From Salinarimonas sp051117315 (GTDB taxonomy: Bacteria; Pseudomonadota; Alphaproteobacteria; Rhizobiales; Beijerinckiaceae), in contig JBNPEA010000169.1 of assembly GCA_051117315.1 (NCBI GenBank), positions 1-31,112 on the forward strand: a stretch of DNA of 31,112 nucleotides, written 5' to 3'. Shown one piece after another: positions 1-8,411 of this stretch (its first letter is position 1; each line of letters opens with the position of its first letter). The notes below the pieces were generated by a model. That model was given only the letters and a program-made list of their open reading frames with translations. It was not told the origin of the DNA and searched no databases. Position numbers and translations under genes: made by a program.

Positions 1-255
1 CGGATCCGTTATACGCGCCTCGCCGTTCCTGCCGCCAATCCATCCCGACCACCTCGCCCAGCAAACGAGGTGAAAGCTATCCTCATGCCGAACCCCCGAG
101 AAGTACGGGGCGCTCGTATCGCTTACGCTTCGATTCGCGCGGGCTGGTCGCACCCTGTGCCGACCCGGGCCGCACATTCCGCATCGCCTGGGAGGACGGC
201 GCGCTGCGCACCTCCTCTTGCCGGTGACCGAGGCGGCGGCACCCCCGGAAACGAA
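1..255. other. Window edge, no gene supported
   Basis: I see no convincing gene here. One plus-strand frame is open from the window edge to a stop near 224-226, but its codon use is unlike the rest of the window (several AT-ending codons, a TTA) and no domain is recognisable, so it could be either the tail of an unknown gene or chance. The end of the stretch borders the carD terminator. Confidence 0.4.
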
Positions 256-281
256 GAAGCCCGGCCTCGCGGCCGGGCTTC
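253..281 (-). terminator. Rho-independent terminator of carD
   Basis: A perfect 11-bp inverted repeat (256-266 paired with 271-281) encloses a 4-base loop. Read on the minus strand, downstream of carD, the stem is followed by a T-rich run (TTCGTTTCC). On the plus strand the run after the stem is less T-rich, so the main direction is minus. It lies about 28 bp past the carD stop codon. Confidence 0.8.
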
Positions 282-308
282 TCGTGCGTCTCGACGGGAG
301 GCTGCCGA

Positions 309-905
309 TCAGGCCGCCTCCTCCTGGATGTCCTCGCCCTCGGCGGTCTCCGCCTCGGCCGCCTCGGCCTCGGCGCCCTTGCCGCGGCGGGGGGACTTGG
401 CGAGGCTCGCCTCGATGAGCTTGAGCGCCTCCGTCTCGGTGATCTTGTTCACCGAGGAGATCTCGCGCACCACGCGGTCGAGGGCCGCCTCGTAGAGCTG
501 GCGCTCCGAGTAGGACTGCTCCGGCTGCGCGTCCGACCGGTAGAGGTCGCGCACCACCTCGGCGATGGCGATCAGGTCGCCGGAATTGATCTTGGCCTCG
601 TACTCCTGCGCGCGGCGCGACCACATGGTGCGCTTCACGCGGGCGCGGCCGCACATCGTGTCGAGCGCCCTCTTGACGAGGTCCGGATCGGCGAGCTTGC
701 GCATCCCGACCGTGGCCGCCTTGGCGGTCGGCACCCGCAGGACCATCTTGTCCTTCTCGAAGCTGACGACGTAGAGCTCCAGCTTGAACCCGGCGATCTC
801 CTGCTCCTCGATCGCGGTGATCTGGCCGACGCCGTGCGCCGGGTAGACGATCGCTTCGCCCGCCTTGAAACCCAAGGGCTTCCCAGTCTTCTTGGGGGTC
901 GTCAT
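309..905 (-). CDS. carD: CarD/CdnL family transcriptional regulator
   Basis: A 198-residue protein. CarD proteins bind the RNA polymerase beta subunit and stabilise open promoter complexes, mainly at rRNA and other growth-related promoters. The N-terminal Tudor-like RNA polymerase interaction domain begins at about residue 14 with the typical sequence GEAIVYPAHGVGQI, followed by the family segment with MVLRVP and an all-helical C-terminal domain containing the WSRRAQEYEAKI stretch. The last about 25 residues are an acidic, alanine/glutamate-rich tail that looks disordered. The ATG at 903-905 has GGGAG about 10 bases upstream. It ends just before a strong terminator, and its 400-bp upstream region contains two hairpins (see 958-1025). 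fdxA upstream on the same strand is a common neighbour in Hyphomicrobiales. Family assignment is secure; target promoters cannot be read from this sequence. Confidence 0.95.
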   Translation of the reverse strand: MTTPKKTGKPLGFKAGEAIVYPAHGVGQITAIEEQEIAGFKLELYVVSFEKDKMVLRVPTAKAATVGMRKLADPDLVKRALDTMCGRARVKRTMWSRRAQEYEAKINSGDLIAIAEVVRDLYRSDAQPEQSYSERQLYEAALDRVVREISSVNKITETEALKLIEASLAKSPRRGKGAEAEAAEAETAEGEDIQEEAA

Positions 906-1310
906 GCGTTGGAGGCTCCCTGTTGCGCGCCGCGGACGGGCCGCGACACAGACAGCGCCGTCGGAAAGGGGTCCGACGGTCGAAAAGACTTGACGCCGCA
1001 GACCCTCACGGGTTCCGGCGGCGTCCCCTTCAAGATTCGGCCGGTAGCGAGTAGCGCCCTCTCGACCTCGCCGGGGCGTGTTCAGGAAGGACCCGAGCGA
1101 GGGGTGCGTGAGCTGATCTCATGTTCTGCTTATGGCGTCACGAGCGAGGTTGCAGCGCGCAGGGCGCATCAAGCGGCAGGACTGTTACCTACCACGAGCC
1201 GGCTGATAAATCAAAGAAAATCGCAATGAATGGAAAGGTTGCAACGCAACACGGCCGGTTCGGCGTCGCCGCCGCACCCCGCACGCCAAAGTTTCAAGCC
1301 TGCCCCAACG
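906..1310 (-). promoter_or_regulatory. carD upstream/leader region with two hairpins
   Basis: This 405-bp stretch has no supportable gene. On the minus strand it holds the space between the fdxA stop and the carD start. Two dyads stand close together: GACGCCGC at 992-999 pairs with GCGGCGTC at 1018-1025, with an inner ACCC/GGGT pairing in the loop, and CCGTCGGA at 958-965 pairs with TCCGACGG at 972-979. In the carD direction the first hairpin is followed by a short T-rich run (AAGTCTTTT). A lower-GC patch lies at about 1200-1245. I could not pick a convincing -35/-10 pair. The region probably contains the carD promoter and may act as an attenuator or fdxA terminator. Confidence 0.5.
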
Positions 1311-1649
1311 TCAATCACCCTCACCCGGTTCCGCCGAGAAGAACTTCTCGTACTTGCCCGCCATGCCGTCGAACTCCTTGGCGTTCTCGGGCGCGTCCTT
1401 CTTCTGGGTGATGTTGGGCCAGGATCTCGACAAGTCCGTGTTGATCTTAAGCCATTGCTCGAGGCCCGGCTCCGTATCAGGCTTGATCGCCTCCGCCGGA
1501 CATTCCGGCTCGCAGACACCACAGTCGATACATTCGTCGGGATGGATGACCAGCATGTTCTCGCCCTCGTAGAAACAGTCCACGGGGCAGACCTCGACGC
1601 AATCCATGTACTTGCACTTGATGCAGTTTTCCGTAACGACGTAGGTCAT
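1311..1649 (-). CDS. fdxA: 7Fe ferredoxin FdxA
   Basis: A 112-residue soluble electron carrier of the Azotobacter ferredoxin I type. Cys9, Cys17 and Cys21 (C-x7-C-x3-C-P) plus Cys50 fit a [3Fe-4S] cluster, and Cys40, Cys43, Cys46 with Cys21 fit a [4Fe-4S] cluster; Cys12 and Cys25 correspond to extra cysteines of the family. The C-terminal about 50 residues, with a WPNIT stretch, match the FdxA extension. Length is usual for the family. The ATG start has only a weak ribosome binding site. A candidate promoter carrying a 14-bp palindrome lies 36-64 bases upstream. The redox partner is not indicated by the neighbours. Confidence 0.95.
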   Translation of the reverse strand: MTYVVTENCIKCKYMDCVEVCPVDCFYEGENMLVIHPDECIDCGVCEPECPAEAIKPDTEPGLEQWLKINTDLSRSWPNITQKKDAPENAKEFDGMAGKYEKFFSAEPGEGD

Positions 1650-1684
1650 CTGCCAGTCCCGATCCGCTCACCTCGACGCCGCTT

Positions 1685-1713
1685 CTCGTAACGCGGCCGC
1701 GTTCGCGACGCAA
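1685..1713 (-). promoter_or_regulatory. Candidate fdxA promoter overlapping a palindrome
   Basis: On the minus strand TTGCGT (1708-1713) and TACGAG (1685-1690) are 17 bp apart. The -10 is weak (3 of 6 consensus bases). The perfect 14-bp palindrome AACGCGGCCGCGTT (1690-1703) occupies most of the spacer, which is where a repressor would sit. The arrangement is visible; its function is inferred. Confidence 0.35.
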
Positions 1714-1788
1714 GACCGTCGCCGCTCGCCTATCTCCGGTTGGGCTCCCCGCGGCCACGAGTCGCGGCCGGCGGGGGATCGCCCGGCC

Positions 1789-1962
1789 TCAGGCTTCGGG
1801 CGGTACCGACAGCCCCAGCTCGGACAGCTTGGCGTGCACCGCCGCCTGCGAGCGCTTCGTCTTCATGCTGATCACCGAGGCGGGAACGTTCTCGCGCGCG
1901 AGCGCGATCAGCTCCTGCACCTGCTCGTACGTCCACGGACGCTCGTTGTCGACATCGCTCAT
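1789..1962 (-). CDS. Small HTH/SANT-like protein, GcrA-like N-terminal pattern
   Basis: A 57-residue protein. The start is supported by a near-perfect Shine-Dalgarno sequence, GAGGAGG (1968-1974), five bases before the ATG. The pattern is an early Trp (Trp10) in a WTYEQV segment, a first helix rich in Leu and Ala, VPASVIS, then KTKRSQAAVHAKL and a terminal LGLS. This order resembles the DNA-binding N-terminus of the alphaproteobacterial cell-cycle regulator GcrA and other short Myb/SANT-like helix-turn-helix proteins, but the C-terminal sigma-70-contacting part of GcrA is missing. It lies between fdxA (139 bp downstream on the same strand) and the divergent HerA-like ATPase. Function unknown; DNA binding is inferred from pattern only. 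Confidence 0.75.
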   Translation of the reverse strand: MSDVDNERPWTYEQVQELIALARENVPASVISMKTKRSQAAVHAKLSELGLSVPPEA

Positions 1963-2152
1963 CGTCGCCTCCTCGGGTCGCGTGCGGTCCGGCCGCTCGT
2001 TCGAACGGCGGAGATCCGAGAATGGGTTCGCGCGCCGATCGCCGCAAGCTGTGGAGGGTCCGGATGCGGGGGCTCGCGTGGCCCGCGGCGCATGCTATCG
2101 AGGACCACCCGGGGCGGCTGACGGAGCGCGGGGAGGCGCGAGAGGCGGCGAG

Positions 2153-3685
2153 ATGACGGTGGGTATCGACATCGGCGAGAACGCGGCGCCCGGCGGCGGG
2201 CGCATGCTCGTCGACCTGGAGGAGCTGCTCGCCACGCGCCTCCTGGTGCAAGGCAATTCCGGTTCCGGCAAGTCGCACCTGCTGCGCCGGCTGCTGGAGC
2301 AGAGCGCCCCCTGGGTGCAGCAATGCGTCATCGACCCGGAGGGCGATTTCGTCACGCTGGCCGACAAGTACGGCCACGTCGTGGTGGAGGCCGACCGCTC
2401 CGAATCGGATCTCGTGCGCGTCGCCGCGCGGGTGCGCCAGCACCGCGTCTCCGTCGTCGTCAGCCTGGAAGGGCTCGACGCCGAGCAGCAGATGCGCGCG
2501 GCCGCCGCCTTCCTCGGCGGCCTCTTCGACGCCGAGCGGGACCATTGGTACCCGATGCTCGTCGTCGTCGACGAGGCGCAGCTGTTCGCGCCGATGGTGG
2601 CGGGCGAGGTCTCCGACGAGGCGCGCAAGGTCTCGCTCGGCGCGATGACGAACCTGATGTGCCGCGGCCGCAAGCGCGGGCTCGCCGGCGTCATCGCGAC
2701 GCAGCGGCTGGCCAAGCTCGCCAAGAACGTCGCGGCCGAGGCCTCGAACTTCCTGATGGGCCGCACCTTCCTCGACATCGACATGGCGCGGGCCGCCGAC
2801 CTGCTCGGCATGGACCGGCGCCAGGCGGAGAGCTTCCGGGACCTCGCCCGCGGGCATTTCGTCGCGCTCGGCCCCGCGCTCTCGCGCCGTCCCGTGCCCG
2901 TGCGCATCGGCGAGGTGGAGACGCAGGCGCGCTCGACCAGCCCGAAGCTGATGCCCATGCCGGAGACGCCGGCTGAGGACGCGCGCGACCTCATCCTCGC
3001 GCCGCTCGCGCCGGAGCCCGCGCGCCCGCGCGCCGAGCGTCGGTCCGCGCCCCCACCGCCGCCGTCCACCAACGACATCCTGGCCGAGCTGGTGCGCTCG
3101 CGCCCCGCCGCCGCCGCGCCGCCGAGCCCGGAGGAAGTGGCGCTCGCCGCCGAGGAGCGCGACGCGATGATCGACGAGATCGTCCGCGACCTGCTCTCCG
3201 ATCCGGACGCAGCCTTCCGCTCGGTGGCGGTGCTCTACCAGGACCTGCTCGTGCGCATGCGCATCAAGCGGGTGCCGGGGGACGCGCTGACGCTCGCCGC
3301 CTTCAAGAAGCGCCTGTCGGTGGCGCGCGCCGGCGTCGAGGCGGGGGCGATCCCGGAGGACGCGTGGGCACGCGCCGAGGCCGCCGCCGCCGACCTGCCG
3401 GAGGACATCCAGGGCGTCTACCTGCTGCTGGCCCGCGCGGCCTACGAGGGCGCGCCCTGCCCGCCGGACGGCGAGATCGCCCGCGCCTGCGGCTCGCGCT
3501 CGCCGGGGCGCGCGCGCCGGCTCGTGCAGTACATGGAGAGCCGCGGCCACGTGGTGACCCGCGCCGACATGCGCGGCCACCGCATCGTGGCGCTCCCCGA
3601 CCTCGGCATCGAGACCAAGGCGGGGGACCCCGCCGCCTGGGAGGAGCCGCAGGAGGGCGGGGGCGACCTGTTCGCGACCGGGTGA
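2153..3685 (+). CDS. HerA-like/DUF87 family ATPase
   Basis: A 510-residue protein. Walker A is GNSGSGKS at about residues 34-41, followed by the HerA-type VIDPEGDF segment, Walker B VVVDEAQLF, and the GVIATQR sensor motif with downstream GRTF. These are the features of HerA/FtsK-like AAA+ translocases of the DUF87 group. Residues of about 280-330 are a proline- and alanine-rich linker; the C-terminal about 180 residues look helical with a winged-helix-like end. I chose the ATG at 2153 because the motif-bearing domain begins there and purine-rich GGGGAGG lies upstream; an open frame continues further 5' but is not protein-like. The usual HerA partner nuclease NurA is not next to it. Role in DNA processing or pumping is inferred. 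Confidence 0.85.
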   Translation: MTVGIDIGENAAPGGGRMLVDLEELLATRLLVQGNSGSGKSHLLRRLLEQSAPWVQQCVIDPEGDFVTLADKYGHVVVEADRSESDLVRVAARVRQHRVSVVVSLEGLDAEQQMRAAAAFLGGLFDAERDHWYPMLVVVDEAQLFAPMVAGEVSDEARKVSLGAMTNLMCRGRKRGLAGVIATQRLAKLAKNVAAEASNFLMGRTFLDIDMARAADLLGMDRRQAESFRDLARGHFVALGPALSRRPVPVRIGEVETQARSTSPKLMPMPETPAEDARDLILAPLAPEPARPRAERRSAPPPPPSTNDILAELVRSRPAAAAPPSPEEVALAAEERDAMIDEIVRDLLSDPDAAFRSVAVLYQDLLVRMRIKRVPGDALTLAAFKKRLSVARAGVEAGAIPEDAWARAEAAAADLPEDIQGVYLLLARAAYEGAPCPPDGEIARACGSRSPGRARRLVQYMESRGHVVTRADMRGHRIVALPDLGIETKAGDPAAWEEPQEGGGDLFATG

Positions 3686-3813
3686 GGGTGTTGCAAATCA
3701 GAGTGGCGCGACAAGATCTTTCCCGTTTTTGGGCATAAGTAGGTCGACCGACGCCCTCGTGCGCTCGTCCCGCGCTAGTCTCGCGCTGCGGCATCGCAGG
3801 AGCGGCGGGGGGC

Positions 3814-6009
3814 ATGATCGCGGGCCGGATCGGGGCGGGGCGCCTCTCGACCAATGCGGCGGCGCGGATCCTCGCGGTCTGGCGCCGCTGGCGGGCGGTC
3901 CCGCTGCGTGCGCGACTCGCTGCCGCGGCGCTGCTCGAGGTCGAGCGCCGCCGGCTGCTGCCCTGGGGCGCGGCGCTGTTCGGCATCGGCATCCTCGTCT
4001 TCTTCCAGGCGCAGCCGGCGCCGCACGGCATGGCGCACGGTTTCGCGCTCGCCGCGGCTCTGACGACGGCGGCGGCCTTCGGAATCGCCGCGCTCGCCGT
4101 CCGGCGGCGCTCGCTCCCTGCGGGGATCGCGCTGGCGGGCCTCGCCTTCCTCGCCGCCGGCTTCGCCGCGGCGGCGCATCGGCAGGCCGCGGTCGCCGCG
4201 CCCGTCCTGGTCGCGCCGGCGGGCGGGACGGTCGCCGGCTTCGTCGAGGCGCTGGAGGCGCGGGCGGGCGGCGTGCGCCTCGTCCTGCGCATCGCGCAGC
4301 ACGACCTGACGACGGCGGGTGACGGCACGCTGCGGGTGCGCGTCGGCCTGCGCGGCGAGACCGCAGTGGACGGCGCCCTCGCGCCGGGAGACTGGATCGT
4401 CGCGCGCGTGCGGCTGCTGCCGCCGCCCGAGGCCGTGCGCCCGGGCGGCTACGACTTCGGCAAGAGCGCCTATTTCCGCGGCATCGGCGCCGTCGGCTCC
4501 ATCGTGGGGCAGCCACGGATGCTGCCGCCGGCGGAGCCGCCCGGTCTCGACCTCGTCGTCGCCGCGCGCCTCGACGCGCTGCGCAACGCCGTCACCGGCC
4601 GAATCGCCGAGACCGTGGGCGGCCAGCCGGGCGCCGTCGCCGCGGCGCTCGTCACCGGCAAGCGCGGGCTCATCACGGAGGAGACGAACGAGGTCCTGCG
4701 CGCCGCGGGCGTCTACCACATCGTCTCGATCTCCGGCCTGCACATGGTGCTCGCAGCCGGCACCGTTTTCTTCGGCGTGCGCGCGCTCCTCGCCGCCGTC
4801 CCGGCGCTGGCGCTGGCATGGCCGATCAAGAAGATCGCGGCGGTCGCGGCGATTCTGGCCGGCGCGATCTACTGCGTCTTCTCCGGCGCGGCGGTGGCCA
4901 CCGAGCGGGCGCTGATCATGACGACGATCATGTTCGGCGCCGTGCTGCTCGATCGCACCGCGCTGTCGATGCGCAACCTCGCGCTCGCCGCGCTGATCGT
5001 GCTCGCCCGCGAGCCGGAGGCGCTGGTCGGGCCCTCCTTCCAGATGTCGTTCTCGGCGGTGGCGGGCCTGATCGCCGGCGCGGAATGGCAGGCGTCGCGC
5101 GCCCGCGCGCCCGCACCGCCGCCGGGGCGGATCGGCCGGGTGCTGCGCGGCGTGTGGAACGGGCTCGCCGGCATCGTGGTCACGACCCTGATCGCCACCG
5201 CGGCGACCGGTCCCTTCGCCGCCTTCCACTTCCAGGTGGCGAACCCCTACGGCATCCTCGGCAACGTGCTGGCGCTGCCGATCGTCACCGTGCTCGTGAT
5301 GCCGGCGGCGGTGATCGGGATGGCGCTCGCACCCCTCGGCCTCGACGCGCCGGCCTGGCTCGCCATGGGCGCGGGCGTCGGGCAGGTGATCGCCTTCTCG
5401 GAACTCGTCGCCGGCCTGCCGGGCTCGCGCGTGGTCGTGCCCGCCTTCGGCGTCGGGGCGCTGGCGCTGCTCGTCCTGGCGCTGCTGCTCATGACCCTGT
5501 GCGTCTCGGCCCTGCGCCTCCTCGCCCTGCCGATCGCGGCCGCGGGCCTCCTCGCCGCGGCCGATCCCGTGCGGCCCGACCTCTACGTCGACCGCGACGG
5601 GCGCGGCGCGGCGCTGCGCGGTGCCGACGGGCGGCTCGTGGTGCTGGGCGATCCCGGCGACTTCGTGCTCACGCAATGGCTCGAGGCCGACGGCGACGCC
5701 CGCGCCGCGGACGATCCCGGCCTCGCGGCCGGCGTCGCCTGCGATCGCGTCGGCTGCGTCGCGCCGCTTGCCGGTGTCGGCGCTGTGGCGCTGGTGCGCG
5801 AGCCCGTCGCCTTCGCCGAGGATTGCGCCCGGGCGATCGTCGTCGTCTCCCGCCTCACCGCTCCCGCCTGGTGCGCCGCCCCGCACGTCCTCGACCGGGC
5901 GCGCCTCGCCGCGACGGGCGCGGCGACCCTGCGCTTCGTCGACGGCGCGGCGCGGATCGAGACGGTGCGGCGCACGCCGGAGACGCGGCCGTGGCTCGCG
6001 CGGGAATGA
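3814..6009 (+). CDS. comEC: ComEC/Rec2 family membrane protein
   Basis: A 731-residue polytopic membrane protein. ComEC forms the inner-membrane channel for single-stranded DNA in natural transformation. After a basic N-terminus and two or three membrane helices comes a periplasmic DUF4131-type domain (about residues 130-250), then the Competence core with the HIVSISGLHM motif near residue 306 and many hydrophobic segments to about residue 590. The last about 140 residues are soluble but show no HxHxDH metallo-beta-lactamase motif, so the nuclease-type domain of Gram-positive ComEC is replaced by a short remnant, as is common in alphaproteobacteria. It is followed 89 bp later by trpD. No other competence genes are in the window, so activity in DNA uptake is uncertain. 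Confidence 0.9.
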   Translation: MIAGRIGAGRLSTNAAARILAVWRRWRAVPLRARLAAAALLEVERRRLLPWGAALFGIGILVFFQAQPAPHGMAHGFALAAALTTAAAFGIAALAVRRRSLPAGIALAGLAFLAAGFAAAAHRQAAVAAPVLVAPAGGTVAGFVEALEARAGGVRLVLRIAQHDLTTAGDGTLRVRVGLRGETAVDGALAPGDWIVARVRLLPPPEAVRPGGYDFGKSAYFRGIGAVGSIVGQPRMLPPAEPPGLDLVVAARLDALRNAVTGRIAETVGGQPGAVAAALVTGKRGLITEETNEVLRAAGVYHIVSISGLHMVLAAGTVFFGVRALLAAVPALALAWPIKKIAAVAAILAGAIYCVFSGAAVATERALIMTTIMFGAVLLDRTALSMRNLALAALIVLAREPEALVGPSFQMSFSAVAGLIAGAEWQASRARAPAPPPGRIGRVLRGVWNGLAGIVVTTLIATAATGPFAAFHFQVANPYGILGNVLALPIVTVLVMPAAVIGMALAPLGLDAPAWLAMGAGVGQVIAFSELVAGLPGSRVVVPAFGVGALALLVLALLLMTLCVSALRLLALPIAAAGLLAAADPVRPDLYVDRDGRGAALRGADGRLVVLGDPGDFVLTQWLEADGDARAADDPGLAAGVACDRVGCVAPLAGVGAVALVREPVAFAEDCARAIVVVSRLTAPAWCAAPHVLDRARLAATGAATLRFVDGAARIETVRRTPETRPWLARE

Positions 6010-6098
6010 GCGAGCGCGCGCATCGCGCCGCGAGGCTTCCCCCGTCCGCCCCGCCTTGCTAGAGAGAGCGACCCGCCCGAGCATGCCGCAGGTCGATC

Positions 6099-7112
6099 AT
6101 GGATGCGTTCAAGCCCTATCTCGCCAAGGTCGCGACCGGCGCCGCCCTGTCGCAGGAAGAGGCCCGCGCCGCCTTCGACGCGCTGCTCTCGGGCGAGGTG
6201 ACCCCGGCGCAGGCCGGCGCCTTCCTGATGGCGCTGCGCGTGCGCGGCGAGGCGCTCGACGAGATCGTCGGCGCCGCCGCCGCCATGCGCGCCAAGATGC
6301 TCAAGGTCGACGCGCCGCCCACCGCCATCGACATCGTCGGTACCGGCGGGGACCATTCGGGCTCCTACAACATCTCGACGCTCGCCGCCTTCATCGTCGC
6401 CGGCTGCGGCGTGCCGGTGGCCAAGCACGGCAACCGCGCCGCCTCCTCGAAGTCGGGCGCGGCGGACGTGCTCTCGGCGCTCGACGTGACGCTCGGCCTC
6501 GACCCCGCGGGCCTCGCCCGTTGCCTGGCCGAGGCGAACCTCTGCTTCATGTTCGCCCAGGCGCACCACGCCTCCATGCGCCATGTCGCGCCGTTCCGCG
6601 TCGAGCTCGGCACGCGCACGATCTTCAACCTGCTCGGCCCTCTGTCGAACCCCGCCGGCGTGAAGCGGCAATTGCTCGGCGTCTTCTCCCGCGCCTGGAT
6701 GCGTCCGCTCGCCGAGACGCTGCGCGCGCTGGGCTCCGAGCGGGTCTGGGTCGTGCACGGCTCCGACGGGCTCGACGAGCTCACCACCACCGGCCCGAGC
6801 GAGGTCGTGGCGCTGGAGGACGGCGAGATCCGCACCTTCCAGATCGACCCGCGCGACGTCGGCCTCGCGCTCGCCGAGCCGCAGGCTCTGAAGGGTGGGG
6901 ATCCCGCGCACAACGCGGCGGCTTTGCGTGCCGTGCTCGAGGGCGAGAAGACGGCTTATCGCGACATCGCCGTGCTCAACGCAGGCGCCTCGCTCGTCGT
7001 CGCCGGCGCCGCCGCCGACCTCGCCGAGGGCGTCGCCAAGGCGGCGGAGGCGGTGGATTCCGGCGCGGCCAAGACCGCACTCGCGCGCCTCGTGCGCGCC
7101 TCCCAGGCGTGA
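6099..7112 (+). CDS. trpD: Anthranilate phosphoribosyltransferase
   Basis: A 337-residue enzyme that joins anthranilate to phosphoribosyl pyrophosphate, the second step of tryptophan synthesis. The PRPP-binding glycine-rich loop VGTGGD is at about residue 79, followed by SYNIST and the KHGNRAASSKSGAADVL segment. RVELGTRTIFNLLGPLSNP and the VVHGSDGLDE stretch complete the family signature. Length is normal. It is followed 10 bp downstream by trpC, so they are co-transcribed. In many relatives trpG is directly upstream of trpD; here comEC takes that place. Confidence 0.97.
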   Translation: MDAFKPYLAKVATGAALSQEEARAAFDALLSGEVTPAQAGAFLMALRVRGEALDEIVGAAAAMRAKMLKVDAPPTAIDIVGTGGDHSGSYNISTLAAFIVAGCGVPVAKHGNRAASSKSGAADVLSALDVTLGLDPAGLARCLAEANLCFMFAQAHHASMRHVAPFRVELGTRTIFNLLGPLSNPAGVKRQLLGVFSRAWMRPLAETLRALGSERVWVVHGSDGLDELTTTGPSEVVALEDGEIRTFQIDPRDVGLALAEPQALKGGDPAHNAAALRAVLEGEKTAYRDIAVLNAGASLVVAGAAADLAEGVAKAAEAVDSGAAKTALARLVRASQA

Positions 7113-7122
7113 GGCGGCTGCG

Positions 7123-7916
7123 ATGAGCGACATCCTCGCGAAGATCGAGGCCTACAAGCGCGAGGAGATCGCCGCCGCCAAGGCCGCGATTCCGCCTGCG
7201 GAGATGGACCGCCGCGCCCTGGCCGCCACCCCGCCCCGCGGCTTCGCGGCGGCGCTTCGCGAGAAGATCGCCGCCGGCCGCCCGGCGCTGATCGCCGAGA
7301 TCAAGAAGGCGAGCCCCTCCAAGGGCCTGATCCGCGCCGACTTCGACCCGCCGTCGCTGGCGCGCGCCTACGAAGCGGGCGGCGCCGCCTGCCTCTCGGT
7401 GCTGACCGACGCGCCCTCCTTCCAGGGCCGGCCCGAGTACCTCGCCGCCGCCAGGGACGCCTGCGCGCTGCCGGCCCTGCGCAAGGACTTCCTGTTCGAG
7501 CCCTACCAGGTGGCGGAAGCCCGCGCCTGGGGCGCGGACGCGATCCTCGTCATCATGGCGAGCGTGTCGGACGCCGCGGCGCGCGACCTCGTCCAGGCTG
7601 CCCACGATCTCGGCATGGACGCCCTCGTCGAGGTGCACGACGCGCCCGAGCTCGAGCGCGCGCTGGCGCTGCCGGCGACGCTGATCGGTATCAACAACCG
7701 CAACCTGCGCACCTTCGAGGTCTCGCTCTCCGTCGCCGAGAGCCTCGCCCCGCTGATCCCCGAGGATCGCCTCGTCATCGGCGAGAGCGGCATCTTCACC
7801 GCCGCCGACATTTCGCGGCTCGAGGCGGCCGGCATCCGCGCCTTCCTCGTCGGCGAGAGCCTGATGCGCCAGGACGACGTCGCCGCCGCGACCCGCACGC
7901 TTCTCGGAGAAGCCGC

Positions 7917-7920
<4 letters not shown>
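7123..7920 (+). CDS. trpC: Indole-3-glycerol phosphate synthase
   Basis: A 265-residue (beta/alpha)8-barrel enzyme closing the indole ring of CdRP to give indole-3-glycerol phosphate. Visible motifs are AEIKKASPSKG (catalytic lysine on the first core strand), SVLTD, LRKDFL (second catalytic lysine), LVEVHD, GINNRNL and IGESGI. I used the ATG at 7123, ten bases after the trpD stop, where the standard ILAKIEAYKREEI opening begins; the frame continues upstream inside trpD but is not coding. The stop overlaps the GTG of moaC (GTGA), indicating translational coupling between tryptophan and molybdenum cofactor genes, an arrangement seen widely in alphaproteobacteria. Confidence 0.97.
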
Positions 7921-8396
<476 letters not shown>

Positions 8397-8411
8397 GGGA
8401 GGGGGCGTGTC

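Noticed and set aside
3..226. Plus-strand frame open from the window edge
   Set aside because: Codon use differs from real genes here and no family is recognisable; kept only as a note on the edge region.
1730..3580. Long minus-strand open frame opposite the HerA-like ATPase
   Set aside because: Shadow frame; the plus strand encodes Walker A and B motifs.
3686..3813. LexA-type operator (GTTC-N7-GTTC) upstream of comEC
   Set aside because: No such spaced pair is seen in the gap.
3775..6084. 769-codon minus-strand open frame opposite comEC
   Set aside because: Arg/Asp/Glu/Gly-rich translation with no domain; comEC on the plus strand has full family motifs.
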